From positions 2,108,001-2,172,000 of the forward strand of contig OX596343.1 of NCBI GenBank assembly GCA_951394405.1: a DNA stretch of 64,000 nucleotides. Direction: 5' to 3'. Below the pieces are notes generated by a model, which did no database searches, was not told where the DNA came from, and saw only the letters and a list, made by a program, of their open reading frames with translations. Source of the stretch: Coprinellus micaceus. Its lineage: Eukaryota > Basidiomycota > Agaricomycetes > Agaricales > Psathyrellaceae. Position 1 is the stretch's first letter, and every line of letters begins with the position of its first letter. The position numbers and the translations under genes are program-made. Shown one piece after another: positions 23,951-35,994 of the stretch.

Positions 23951-26541
23951 AGCCAATGCTGTCCCACAACAGAACAAGCCTCCTAAAGTCAGACTTGTAA
24001 CTGTCACATTCCTCCTGCCCCATATCTATCAGTATCGCCAATCTACCTGCCCCCTGTGCTACCAGACATCCAACCTCATGTTAGTTGCCATCATGTCTGG
24101 TCCAAAGGAGCAACCTCCCAACGAATGCCAGCGCTTTCTGCAGGTCCTCGTGAATGAGCTCCTACAACTATGGCAGGATGGCTTCACTGCCATGACACTG
24201 TCATCACCCCTTGGTCGCCTGGTACAGATCATCCTCATATGTGTCTGCTGCGACAAGCCTGCGGCACACAAGGTTGGAGGATTTGGCTCCCATTCACATA
24301 CCTTCTTCTGCACGAGGTGCTGGATATCCCAGGGTGACAAAGGGAGTCCTTCTGCATTCCAGGAGGGTGGTGAGCATTCCTCAGGCTGTGATATTCTTGA
24401 CTTCGTTAAGTTGACAGAATACTGGTTCTATAGGCTTTCGCACTCAAACCAATGCTGAGCATAGGTTGACTGGGTATGAGTATGGTACCCTCAGCTCAGA
24501 CGCAGCCAGGGAGAGTCATGTAAAGGAGAAGGCTGCTCGTTGGAGTGAACTGGCCCAACTACCATATTTTGATCTTGTACGGATGATTGTTATCAACCCA
24601 ATGCACAATTTGCTCTTGGGTCTGTGCTTTCTTTCATCTATGTGCAGATATTGTACTGACGAAAACCTTAGGACTTGTAAAGACACATTTTTATCACATC
24701 TGGGTTCAGGGGGAAATCATTTGGAAAACAAAAGAGCTCCATGCTCTTCACGAGTTCCTCAAAAAGATAAGTATCCTCTCTCTCTCTCTTCATTACATAT
24801 GGTACTCATGCATACATCTATAGTCCCAGCTACCCACATATGCCACCAGGCTGCCAGCCTTAGTTGGTGAGCCTGCTGGTGGTTCCCTTACAGCAGATCA
24901 ATGGATGTTGCTGGTTGCCGTTGTTGGCCCCATCACAGTGAGCTAAGTTTCACCATTTCTGTGGTTCATCTTCTCATCACCTTCAGGTACCTCAAATATG
25001 GAACGACTACATGGGTGACTCCAAGATAGCCAATGAACAAACAGAAGGCATCAATCAAATCACAACTTGAAAAATGGGCGAAAGACAACCAGGCAAAAAA
25101 AGAATGGGCAGCAGCAGCAAAGACAGCAAAGGCAGCAGCAAAGCAGTCCAATAAGCATGCTCGGACAGATGACAACACAGCCAACCCACCTGCAAGTCAA
25201 ACAGGTCCTCCTATGGAGCAGCAGGATGACGACAACAAGCTGGTTGCCTCATGCCTACACCTGGGACCCCAATGGCCCATCGAACTTTCTCAAGCTTTCG
25301 CATGCTATCTGCCTGTTCTTGAAGTGTGATATCACTGACTGGGAGATTGACAAAGCTGGATCTCTCCTCTGCAGCTACTGCACAGAGCTTCTGATGGTGA
25401 TTTCATCTATCATTTACATCTGTGCCTCCCTGTTGACGCAAATGACAGTTGTATGGCCCCGACGTCATCAAGCCCAATGATCACTATGCAACTCGCCCCA
25501 GAATGTGTTCAGGACTTTGGCCCCCTTCATGAATTCTGGATGTTTCTGTTTGAGTGATTGAATAAGGTTTTGAAGAGCTACAAGACAAATAACCAGAATG
25601 GGGGTGAGCTTGAGATGACTTTCTTTCGGGAATTCCACAGAACAATTGCCGCCTCTCGTCTTGTGGCAAGGTCTACAGTCAACAACAAGACTGGGATCTT
25701 CAAAGATGCGACCAGATCAATGTTTGCGCGTCTGCCGATGACCACAGTACTGTTCAAGCCCTCGCCAAGGAGCTTGATGAGGCGCAGATGGATGGTGAGT
25801 TGGTTCTCGGTGATCATCAGTATCTGACAGACTTACACTTTGCAGATGGCATTGCGTACTTGCTGAGCCTTCAGTTCACATCAACCCAACTGACAAGTGG
25901 AATGTATCACCTTCCCTTATGCTATCTCTCAGCATGGTACCCTCTCACCAACCTTCACTTGCTCAATCATCCCAACCCCTCTCCTGGCTCCCTTCCCCTT
26001 CCAAACAAGGCATGGTTCTTCAACTATGTGGTACTGCAAGGATGCCAGTACTTGTCATCAAGCCGTACGACAAACAAAGCCAACTCCATGGTCCAAGCAT
26101 TCGTTTCGGATCGAGGTGACACCTGTGTGGGCAAACCAATTGACATCATGCATATAGAGGTTAACAAGCAGCACAAGTATGTGTTGGGCCACTTCCGCTG
26201 GCTCTGTCCTTTCAGCGAGCTTGGCATCGACCCCGAACAAACAATCTGGGGACCATAGTAAGTTAAATTCATTCCATCTCACTTTCATGCTGACAGCATG
26301 ACAATATGAACAGCCAGTCAGTTGGTGCGAAGTTGTGGCATGATGGACCATCAAGAACATTGTCTTCATATTCAGCCCTACTCCCATTGCATTTCACAGA
26401 TCACCACGTAGTGCTACATCCAATCTGCTTGGGAGACATTATGGTGTATGCAACTATCAGCCTTGTCATACATGCCCAAGTTCTTCCTATATTCTGTCTG
26501 CCTGACACTCCATCTACAGAATTAAAGTCTACCTTAATATA

Positions 26542-27170
26542 TCAAGCAGACGAGGCGGAAGATGCCGCAGTGACAGTATTAGTACTGCCATCATGGTCAT
26601 TCTCATCCCTAGTCTCCTTCTCCAAAGCTTCAAGCTCATGTACATATGCCAAGTCGGTGGGGATCAGGTCCTTGTCAGGAATGTTGATCAGTTTGGGGTC
26701 AAAGCCTTTGGGGTCATTCTTCATCGGAAAGGCCTCCTCCTTGTACTGACAAACCCAGCGTTCATTATATGCAGCTTTCAGAAGAAAGGGCGGAATGTTG
26801 CTTGTTGATGCCTTGTTGAGAGGGGCCTGCCTCTGCTCAATGGTTTGACCCGTGTTCTGTCTGTTTCAGGAAAATTCTTGCTTATTAACAGCAAGTAATA
26901 GCCGCGTTAGCTGGGAGGGCTGGTCGTGAGTCGTCTTTTTCTCATACAACCATTTAGAGACTGAGGTGCTCACAACTCACCCAGGTGGCTCGGGACTTCA
27001 GAGGCTTGACCTTGAACCTTCTTGTCTGTTTGTCCCCAGACGTTTCCTCTACTGATACAACCTCTCTGACAATGTATGTCTTTAGGGACTCAGGTAAGAT
27101 GAGGACCTTGGTGGGGCTTTTGAGGCAATACTCAGCAAGCCCATTTTCACAACGACCACCCTTTTCCTGA
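26542..27170 (-). pseudogene. 3' end of an unrecognised minus-strand gene
   Basis: Two exons read on the minus strand: one entering from about 27170 down to 26981 (GLAEYCLKSPTKVLILPESL..., ending ...KSRATW) and one at 26856-26542. They are joined by a GTGAGT...ACAG intron that keeps phase. The second exon carries FLLKAAYNERWVCQYKEEAF and ILIP-like DKDLIPTDLAYVHELEALEK before the stop. Coding quality is good but the 5' part is missing, because a transposon terminus begins at 27224. I do not recognise the family. Confidence 0.45.
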
Positions 27171-27821
27171 TCTCATTTGTTCCTCCTATTCTTGATGCCA
27201 CTGGCATCCTTCTGTGCCTGCTTCATCTCAGTCACTATGGAACAACCTTCTTGAAGGCCTATTAATTTAGTGTTCCAATGGGGCCTTAAGGGGGTCATTC
27301 CACTCATGTTCCCCCTTCCACTATTCCATTTTCTGGTCCACTATTTCACATTTTTGTTCCAAATATCCATTCCAATTCCCCATTGGGAGCCAAATCTGTT
27401 CCATATTCCACCTTCCATTCCACCCTTCTACAGCTTACTGTAGCGTGCTGTATGGAAGGACCTGACAAGGGAGCGTGACACTTCGGCTGACAATGGAACG
27501 AAGGAACAGCCCAAGCATGACATGTGACACCCCCCACCCTGAAGGAACTGGACCCAGGGAGGCCCCAAGAGTGCCTGGTTGATAGGCACACCCAATGTGA
27601 ACAGCCTTGGGAGGGGTGATGTGCTCTAATGTGCTCTCTGACTTGTGCCTTTTGGAGTCCCTAGACTCTCTAGGGAGCGAAAACCATTCCTATCACTGTA
27701 CCTAGCACTACCAATTAATCATTGAAATCAAGTATATTATTCAGTCGTACAACGAGGGAAAGAGAAAAGCTTCAATAGCAATAATCGTAGGGCCGCCGCA
27801 CTCCCCAGAAAATCCCCTTCA

Positions 27822-30800
27822 ATGTCCAACCCAGAGAGCTCACAGGGCGTGCCCCAGGAGCTTGCGTCATGCATCGGTCGCCTTGCTGCCCTGCTTGATG
27901 GCCTCCCGGCAGGCCTTCCGATCCAGTCTAGAGAGGCAGCATATCTCTTCGGGCTGGATTAGGATGATGTGAAGGAAGAAGGTGTTCTGTATGCATTCAA
28001 TAGGAATCTCGAGATTGTCTTCAAGACTCACCAGAATCCAACTCTCATCCTGAATCAACATGGCCTGTGTATGAAGACCTTGGTTGGAATGTTTTGTAGT
28101 GTTGCAAACAAGGTGGGTATGCGGGAGAAGGAAAGTCGAGACAATCATCTCTGGAGATGACTCGAGAGGGTGATAGGGGCAGCAGAAAGGGCAGGAGTGA
28201 TGGTTCTGAAGAGGAAAGGGTGAGTTTTACGAACAGTTTGAAAGCCATTGTTTACTCATGTCTGCAGACCTACCCAAAATATCATTGAGTCTTCCTCAGA
28301 GGAGGACACTGAACTTCCAGCAAGGACTCTGTAGACAATGGTAGCTCAACGGCAAGCTCTGAAGAAGCCTTCACAGGTTATAGACCTTGTCAGCTCAGAT
28401 GAAGGCTCGGATTTGGCGTCCAGCACACACCACAGTTCCCCGATCACCATCAATCCTCCGCCCAGTGATAGTGCGCCTTTCGTCATAGCCCCTGCTGCCG
28501 TTCCCAAGGCTAAGGCTTCTCGGCCTCCTCCTAAACGACGACGAGTGGTAGTGGTGAGCAGCAATGACCATGATTCCGAGGTGGAGGTCATGGGTGTGAA
28601 CAACTTGAAGTCCTCTGTTGTACTTCGACAGTGTTCGCTTTTTGACTTTGGGGCAAAGGTGACAAAAGAAGAGGCAGCTGTGCAGATGCAAAGGGTGACA
28701 GAGAAGCTCGGTGTTGACCGAGAGAAGATGCGGGCTGAGGAGGAGGCACGGAAGGAGCGGTGGAATGAATGGAAGAGAGAGAAAGCATGCGATCGTCAAC
28801 GGAAGTGCAGGGCAAACAAGCGTCTAGCCAAGGGCGGTCAGGGACGGAAGGCTAAGGATGCAGTGCTTGGGGTGGACAGTGGGAAGGGAGTTGTCATGTC
28901 TGCAATGCTTTCAAAGCTCCCAGAACTCTCGCACCCAGGAGAGAGTTGGAAGAAGTGGCGAAATGGCAAGAAGGGTGGTGTCATTCAAGCTACTCACAAG
29001 TGTGTCAACTGGTTCAACCCTTTCCTCTGGAGCGCAATTGCTTGCATTGCACCCCAAGTCTGCTTCTCCCTGACCATGTGTTACGCTTCACTTCACACTT
29101 CCCCTCCTACCTATGCACGACCACCTTATTTCTTTCTCTTTTTTATGACTCATAGTACGTACAACTCCACAGCTACCCCGCAGCTACCCCTGACTCATGC
29201 GCAGTGCGCGCTTACTATGACTCTGCAGCTACCCCACAGCTACTCTGACATCATGCGCAGTATGCACTCCACTAATACTCCACTCCCCCATTATTTACTC
29301 CACTCGCTCCACTATGACCTCATTATATTATCATATGCAGCTACCCCATGACTCATCTCAAAGTAGTATAAAGACCCCATAGTTTATCCGATGTAGTTTA
29401 GCTTGTTATACTTTAATCTTAGTCCCCTTTTGCCCACTCCATCACTCCGCTCTCCCATTCAATAAGCTCCTGCAAGACTTCCACAACTCCACAAGACTCC
29501 CTTCGCACCACGAACAACAACCGAGATAGCGAATGCCGCTAAGAACCTTCCACACTCCACTATTGACTAGTGGTGAACCTGCTGTGTGACGACGCCAGAC
29601 TTGCCTAGAAGATCGCCCAACTAGGAAGCATCTGTAAAGCCGGACTTGACTAGAAGATCGCCCAACTAGTAAGCATCTGAGAGTATCCGTGGACCCCTGA
29701 CGTGTCATAGAAGAACGTGCAAGTCTGATACCAGTGCAATGTACTATTGTCCAATAGATGTGTGACTGCCCACGCGACATCCCAGAAGCTATTAGGAATA
29801 GGGGGATAGTACGACTAAGAAGCCGACCAGTGACGGACAACACAAACTCCCTCATCGAGGTCGTAACACCATGATTGTGTCCCACCTTCAATGAGAGCAG
29901 CCTGTGTTCTATGGTCGCCTGCACAAGCACATTGTGTCCCAGTGGATTTTGAAGACAAAGAACAAATGGTCGAAGAAGGTGCTGGCGAAGATCGAAGTGG
30001 GTGCGAGCTTGAAGGGGAGTGGGAGGGTTGGTGTGCTGATGCCATATCCCAAGATTGTGAAGGAGGTCAAGGAGAAGCTCAAGAAGCTGAGGGACACCAG
30101 GATCACAATTGATCGCACACTGGGTTGATCAATCTTCATCACGATTATCACTGCGAGGAAACCAGAGATCCTGAACAACCTTGGGTTTAAATGCAGCAAG
30201 GTGAGCCTTTTTTCATTCCGATGAGTGCTTGACATGCTAAGAGCTGTCTAGCAATGGGTGGGGCAGTTCTTCAAAAGTGTCATGGATTGGAGTGTTCGGT
30301 GCGGCACACGCCCTGCTGCCAAGGTCCCCGATGATGCTGAGGCGCAGATGGAGCATGCCCTCTTCCGCATTGTCCACCTGATCAACCTGTACGACGTTCC
30401 CCCAGGCCTTATTGCCAACATGGACCAGACAGGTGTGATCCTTCTCATGTCGAAGAAGTGAACATTTGCGTAAACTGGCGCCAAACAAGTCGACATTGGC
30501 AATCACACATCACAATGAGAAATGCACCTACACTTTGTGTGTTGCAACGACCCCAACAGGTGAAATCCTTCCATTTCAGCAGGTCTGGAGTGGTAAGACG
30601 AAGGCAGTGTTACCTGATGTGAAAGCAGCTGGCTACGATGAGGCCATTGCCAAGAAATTCGATTTTGTTACTGCCAATAGCTCCAAGAAGAATAGCCATT
30701 TCAGTACCATCAAGACAATGAAAGAGGTGCGCTTCATGTGTTTGCATTTAAATTTCTGTCCATTGATGTGCTTTGCACCACCTTAGTGGATGGAATATGT

Positions 30801-31849
30801 CCTTCTCCACTATGTTGAGACATACATTCAGGTTAACGGCCTCCCAGCTGACCAGAAGGTGATTCTATTGATAGATTGCTATCCAGTTCACATCAGCGAA
30901 GAGTTCCACCTTCACATCTTCAACAAATATCCAAACATATTTCTTTTATTCATCCCTGCAGGGTGTAAGTCCACTTACTTGCATATTTGTATCCCGCTTC
31001 TCAGAAGTTTAATCTCATCTCACATGGCAGGCACTGGACTCTTCCAGCCCACTGACATTGGTTTGAATTGCATCCTCAAACACTTCCTCCGCCAGTAAGC
31101 ACTTGAGTATCTCGTGGATGCTCACACCAAACAGCTGGATGCCGGGCTTCAACCAAAGGATGTCAAGGCCACCACATCCTTGCCAAGCTTACGGAACACC
31201 TCAATTGAGCCCCTTGTAAAGCTCTATCACTATCTGAAGACTCCTAAAGGACGCGAGATCATTAAACAGGTGCGTTGCCGCTTGGCGTCATTTGGCATTG
31301 TTTGAATGTATTTTCATTTGCTTCTAGGCCTGGGATAGGTGCGCTGCAGGAGAGTGGAACCTTGGAGCCGAGTCTTTGACTTCCTTGAGGACCAAAGCTG
31401 CTTACCGCCTCTATCTTGAAAAGGATATCACCCTCAGAATAGAGATCCAGAACAAGATTGGTCGTGAGGCAATGATCAGTGCAGGTTTAGTTGCCGAGGA
31501 GGTTTTCGAAGGGGAGGATGCTTACAGTGTTGATGATGGGTCCGAAATCCCACTCAGTACGGTGGTGAAGGATCTTATTGGGGGGTCTTTTGATGCGGGG
31601 GAGCATGGTGAGACCATCTTCCACAACACCTTTTGCATTGAGCTGGAAACAATTGACCACGAGCTCGATGGCAGTTTGGTGGCTACTTCACCTGCAGAAT
31701 CCATTTGGTCATACACCACGGATGGCCAAACATGGTCCAGTACATTATCTGAGTCCCACACTACGTCGCATGAACACAATTTTTCAATAAATAATCAGCA
31801 TTTTCAGCCTTTTTCCATCCTATTTTCTGGAGGAACCAACCCTCTGTGA
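27822..31849 (+). pseudogene. DDE_1 transposase, interrupted by a solo LTR
   Basis: DNA transposase of the DDE_1 superfamily. It starts MSNPESSQGVP at 27822. A Ser/acidic and basic region follows at about 28340-29070, including KRRRVVVVSSNDHDSEVEVMG, a basic EEEARKERWNEWKREKA segment and SWKKWRNGKKGG. The frame is cut at 29078 by the solo LTR and resumes at 29869, followed by VFYGRLHKHIVSQWILKTKN. The catalytic core includes the NMDQTG motif (first Asp), VLLIDCYPVHISEEF (second Asp; 30870-30910) and TGLFQPTDIGLNCILKHFL (31030-31085). A C-terminal domain follows (TTSLPSLRNTSIEPLVKLYHYLK, GEWNLGAESLTSLRTKAAYRLYL). Several stops occur: TGA at the Arg position before SIFITII (30128), and TAA codons near 30471 and 31097. 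Not functional as it stands. Confidence 0.88.
29079..29868 (+). mobile_element. Solo LTR of a Ty3/gypsy element, short subfamily
   Basis: It starts TGTTACGC and ends GTCGTAACA, with a perfect 5-bp target duplication CCATG at 29074-29078 and 29869-29873. It has a TATAAAG motif at about 29368. It lacks the 210-bp internal duplication seen at 14420 and 48661. It disrupts the DDE_1 transposase reading frame, so it is younger than that transposon insertion. Confidence 0.95.
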
Positions 31850-31929
31850 CGTGTGACACTGCCAAAACGAAAGAACATTGAGGAGGCCTGTGACAGTGTG
31901 ATGTTCCTTACATACAGCGCGCTACAGTA

Positions 31930-32567
31930 TGTTCCACCCATATCCAGCAATAGTAGCAGCTTCTGAATGGGTGCAGCTATGCATATAATGTATCTGTTTA
32001 AATGTTTTGTAAGCTAATAAGCCCCAAAACATGTTTAAGCACAACTGTCTTCCACATATGGAACACTATGACACCATCCCTGTTTGGATTGTTTGCTTTG
32101 TATCTCTGTGAATTCTTGTCCAATAATTATCATTTGAGTTCTTTTAGAAAGGCTTTAGCTTCTGCCTTCCATACATGGTCTGTATGTTGCTCTTTGTCCA
32201 TTTTTAACTGTGAAAACATCAAAACATATGGATTTACTCTTATTCTGCAACAAGCAGCCTGCAGTGCTCCAGTTAATATCAGATATTTTCAAGTCTACAG
32301 AACAGATTTAGAACATGCTTTTGCATAGAATAAGAGTAGTATATAGCCTCAACCACCTCACCCAAACAATATGTGCATGCTACAAATAAACTGGAACAAA
32401 TATCAGTGCTTGGCATTTTTGGGTGGCTGTGAACATTCCCACACCTAACTATTTCTGGATTTGGAAATGGGATGCAATTTGCATTGGATTACAAATAAAC
32501 AGCTAAGGAAATGGACCACACACTCCAAAGATATCTTGGAAACACTTGTTGTACAAGAACCTGTTTT
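31930..32567. repeat. Inverted-repeat arm, partner of 58757-59398
   Basis: Near-identical in inverted orientation to 58757-59398. A 108-codon frame is present on the plus strand at 32002-32328 and on the minus strand at 59000-59326 with the same predicted residues, which shows how little the copies have diverged. The frame itself is not thought to be a gene; it lies in the untranslated end of a transposon. Confidence 0.93.
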
Positions 32568-32956
32568 GGAAGAGTTATAGAGAACCACTTGGTCTCGTAA
32601 CCACAGCAAGCACCTGCCATTATGCGAGGGAGCGGCTGGGCTGGCTGAGAAGTGGTGTCCACAGGGAGTAGCCTCTTCTGTCCTATAGCATACCCAGGCC
32701 TGCTAGCATCTGAAGGATGCATGTTGCCGTATGCTGGCTGCTGCTGTTGGTGGATGTTATGGTATTGTCCTGGGATGACAGCGCCATGGTGCGTAGGGAT
32801 GCCGTAGGGGTTTGCGGGGTTGAACATGTTCTGGTATTGATGGGCATGTCCACCAGGTACTGGGGGGACTGGTGGGTAGAGACTATTTGGGGGGATGGGG
32901 GGCATTGACTGGTTGGGGCCCCTGGGTGGTGTGGGGCTGCCAGGGGGGTCTGCCAT
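32568..32956 (-). CDS. Pro/Gln-rich unrecognised open frame
   Basis: Minus-strand frame starting at 32956 with a proline-rich N-terminus (MADPPGSPTPPRGPN) and a QQQQ run. It continues into the element end, where the KQVLVQ residues match the C-terminal KHVLVQ of the transposase ending at 58782. It is probably part of a non-autonomous variant of that transposon. No function is known. Confidence 0.3.
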
Positions 32957-33816
32957 TGGTAGGCTGGTTACTGGTAGGCTCAGTAGAGCAGGTACCTTAT
33001 CTAGATGTCAAGGGATGGGTGTGGTAGCAGAGGATGAGGAGCAATGCTATTTATTTTGTGTACATTTCTCAGACCTGGGTTAGACTTGAATCGAGTGGCT
33101 CCAGCTCAGTTGTAAAATTCCAGTTTCAATTCAGTCTGGTTCAACTTCAATCAAGACAAGTTCCAGATTACCTTGAACGGCTCATTCCAGGTGAATAAAG
33201 TGTAATCTAAACACACAATCCCAGGTGAAACCACCTGCACTTGATCTCACGAGTTTGGTTGTGTTGGGTTGACCTTGGATCAACCAAAACTCGTTGGATC
33301 GTGGCCGTCTGCTGCCTGCAGCGGATTTGCGGCAGACACTGGCTCCGGCCTAGCTCAATTTTGCCTGTGCCTGAGGCCTTCAGGGCCAAGTTGGCTGCAT
33401 GCCCGACATGTCCCATTCTAAGGGTAAAGTACTCAAGTTTGAATGAGACAAAATGGCAGCCCCCAAAGACTTGCTGAAGGTCAAGGGCGAGAATGGCAAG
33501 GCTTGGTTGAAGTTGGTCAATACTTGGTGCTATGCCTGATTGCAGATCAGACGAATGTACTGTACAATATGATGCTACTAGTATCGTTCAGAAAATGCCT
33601 GAGGAGAGTACGACACGTTCCTCATGGGGTAATGCTTACCCGTGCGCAGCGACATGTCACTAGCACTCCGCAATGTCTTGCTGGTGGAAATGTAATTATT
33701 TATTGCTAATATATCTCCGGCCTCCTTTCTCATACAACCTATTAGCCCAAGCCTGCACGGTTATTCTGCTTCTCATTGACCCCCTTGAGCTCAAAAAGGA
33801 ACACTAGAAGTCAGTA
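32957..33816. other. Spacer
   Basis: No recognisable gene or repeat boundaries. Short open frames only. Confidence 0.35.
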
Positions 33817-34227
33817 AGGTAGACCCGGTGGCTAATTCACCAATGGTCACGTGAATTGGGATGAGACGGTATTTGGTGATTGGCACTCGCAATTTGAGGA
33901 TGAAGGTCTTGGTAGCTTCTGAGGGTAAGGAAGAATGTATTTTGAACAACTCCTTGTGGCCAGAATTTTGATTTGTGTCTTCAATGCCTCCTCATTGCCG
34001 TCCGGATGTTGGAGAGAGGCTTGATGGGCTTCGCACACTGTGACCCCATTTGCTCCTCTCAAAAGCAATATTCAAAAATTCTGGCCGCAAGAAAATGTGT
34101 GTATTTGTTTCTGTTCTCGAATGAGTATTCTTTTCAGACCTCATCCTTAGAATTGCGAGTGCCAATCGAAATATACTCCTCCAGAGCCGTCACGTGACCA
34201 TTGGTGAATCAGCCACCAGGTCTACCT
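33817..34227. mobile_element. MITE with TA target duplication (411 bp)
   Basis: Inverted ends AGGTAGACCCGGTGGCT and its near-complement (one-base variants), extending through CACCAATGGTCACGTGA on both sides, flanked by TA at 33815-33816 and 34228-34229. Additional inverted words lie inside (AATTCTGGCC / GGCCAGAATT). No coding capacity. It resembles Tc1/mariner-mobilised MITEs. Confidence 0.8.
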
Positions 34228-34229
34228 TA

Positions 34230-35462
34230 GGTTGATCCATCGCGACTCACAGTCATGATCGTCTACCTCGAGTACCAGGTCAGCTGTTAATTGCAGCTGC
34301 CCTGCGCTATTTAACACAATGAAACCAGTCTACTTGATTTCATGCGAATGGTCCATATATAAACCCAGAGCAGATAGACTTATGCTTGCTAACACACACC
34401 CCAATTCACCTTCTGCGCGCTCTCTAGCGGCCTCCAGCGCTCAGCCTATGAGTCTTCCCGCACTTACCCCATTAAAATGAAGATTTGGGAAAGCCCACAA
34501 CGTCGTGGTGGTTCTCTCTAACCTCTCGCAGGTGTGGAACATGAATATTTGTACGCCATACGGCACATCCGCCACATCCGCTGCAATTGCGGCGGATGTC
34601 CATGATCCAACTTGTCCTCGGATCAACTGAAACCGGAAATTCAATTTTGCACTATACTGGATCAATTGGGGGCTATGGCCACGGTCCGCGGTCCATGGTC
34701 CACGGGCTATGGGCCACGGTTGCTAATTCGATTTTTCGCCGGCATTGCCACACCCTGTGAGTTTCCTTTTGACTACCTACATAGTGTCACGGCCTCAAGA
34801 GCGCCCAGATCGGTACGAGGAAGGCAACAGCAGAAGTAATAGGGGCGGATACCCCTTTAGGCCGTTCTGGGAAGCTTCAAGGGTGATCAGAGGAATGTGT
34901 ATGCCGTTGGACGGTATGCTCAATGTGCTTGTTCTTTTTTACTAGGTAATATATGTCCCTCCCCTTTTCCCACTGTCTGCCCAACCCCTGATGTGGCGAC
35001 CTCTCACTGGTGTGCTTTGGGCTTACAAACTTCCATGATGCACCCACGATGAGATTTGTGAGTCCCCGGCGGTGTATTCGTGGCTTGTCTGTGCCTTTCT
35101 ATCTGTTCAAGTATGGAGGCCCTAACCTCACCGCCCCCCAGGGTCAACCCAGGGGTGGAAAGACGGAGGAATAGGCAAAACATCTGTCTGGCATTGCCAG
35201 CCACAGAATACTCACTATCGCAGGAGGCCTTCTAGTCCATGCATTTTTACCATCCACGCCATTCCTACACATTGCATACATATCCCTGGTTGTACACGAA
35301 CGATATGAGGCAGCGCTCACAAGTTAGCGCCCAATTTCGCCAACCGTGGCCCGCGGCCCGTAGCCCGTAGACTGTGGACGTCCACGCATGGACCTACCTC
35401 CCAGTCGATCCGGTGTCACCGTGTCCTCCAATTTTGGGCAAAACACAGTGAATTGAAATTTA
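34230..35462. other. Spacer with an imperfect inverted repeat
   Basis: No gene. An imperfect inverted repeat of words such as CACGGGCTATGGGCCACGG at 34701-34720 and its relative near 35340-35370 brackets about 0.7 kb; it may be an older decayed element. I found no clean target duplication. Confidence 0.35.
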
Positions 35463-35860
35463 CAGTCGTTTGCGTATCACTTTTCGCAACAACATTTTCA
35501 AAATATTCTGTGACCTGGTCACATCAGCGTGCATGGCGGGGATACTGGCCCCGAACTCGAGCTGAAAGTCGAAAGTCAGCCATCGAAGCGCCCAAAACGC
35601 TGTTCCAACACTGAGTGATGGGAAGATCAATGCCGCCCTGAGGTGAAGCTTCGAGTGAGTAAAGCTCACTTCTACATAGCACTTCGCCTGGGTAGGAGCT
35701 CACTAAACTATACTCTACGTCCCTTCCCGAGACGTGGAGCGGGCCCTCTCGAGGCAGACGAGAGGCACGGCATCAACCGTGCGTGTGATGGTCACGCCTG
35801 TCATCCCAAAGTCAAAATAAATAAAAAAGTTCGTCGCGAAAACTGATATGCAAACGACTG
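35463..35860. mobile_element. MITE with mariner-like CAGT ends (398 bp)
   Basis: Inverted ends CAGTCGTTTGCGTATCA at 35463 and GATATGCAAACGACTG ending at 35860, flanked by TA at 35461-35462 and 35861-35862. CAGT ends with a TA duplication are typical of Tc1/mariner-type non-autonomous elements. No open frame of note. Confidence 0.82.
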
Positions 35861-35994
35861 TAAAGCCAACACGGGATCACAACCGCCAATCAAAAGGGAG
35901 CCGAAAGATAAATGGCCCGTTCATCAGTCTATCTGTCCTCGTAAAACCGGCATCGCTTACATCGGGAAAGGTACTGCGATGCCTGTATGGAGAC

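Larger units (their letters stand above)
21216..26506 (+). pseudogene. Plavaka-type (CACTA/Tnp2-like) transposase, decayed
   Basis: Large transposase of the agaricomycete Plavaka group, related to EnSpm/CACTA Tnp2. Read in order: an N-terminal Cys/His finger (CGC..QCG...HVRQQHLKR) with an in-frame TAA; the NQAYL/TDYV segment split by a 92-bp MITE at 21521; the cysteine block LPLCPQCLEVYP...CQKCSSPMFKP at about 22290-22400; the IGLTLGLDWYL segment at about 22655; an insertion of about 1.3 kb; then the core GPKEQPPNECQRFL, CCDKPAAHKVGGFGSHSHTFFCTRCW (24240-24330), LPYFDLVRMIVINPMHNLLLG (about 24560), and C-terminal segments LYGPDVIKPNDHYAT, LKSYKTNN..GELEMTFFREFHRT and GHFRWLCP. Several frameshifts and stops, including TGA in place of a conserved Arg before LNKVLKSYK at about 25557, show it is dead. 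Confidence 0.88.
27438..31927 (+). mobile_element. DDE_1-superfamily (Tc1/mariner-pogo-like) DNA transposon with TA target duplication
   Basis: Terminal inverted repeats start CTGTAGCGTGCTGTATG at 27438 and end with CATACAGCGCGCTACAG at 31927. They are flanked by TA at 27436-27437 and 31928-31929. The uninterrupted (empty) version of this insertion site is present in the same window: in the reverse complement of 59388-59412 the words TACAGCT, TA and CGTTCC are contiguous (TA at 59399-59400). The element is 4,490 bp including a later solo LTR of 790 bp. It encodes the degenerate transposase at 27822-31849. Confidence 0.9.
27224..32567 (-). mobile_element. TIR element copy 1 (CATCTCAGTCAC family), containing a DDE_1 transposon
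   Basis: Plus-strand position 27224 starts CATCTCAGTCACTATGG, the same terminus found in reverse at 59667. Sequence 27224-27437 matches the reverse complement of 59401-59667, and 31930-32567 matches the reverse complement of 58757-59398, so together they are about 0.85 kb of the same element end, interrupted by the insertion 27438-31927. The 8 bp before the terminus are GCCTGCTT. The other end was not found. Beyond 32567 the sequence differs from copy 2, so the two elements share ends but not interiors. Confidence 0.75.

Noticed and set aside
32002..32328. 108-codon frame also present, inverted, at 59000-59326, as a conserved gene
   Set aside because: Identity is explained by the recent inverted copy of a transposon end; the composition is low-complexity and no family is recognised.
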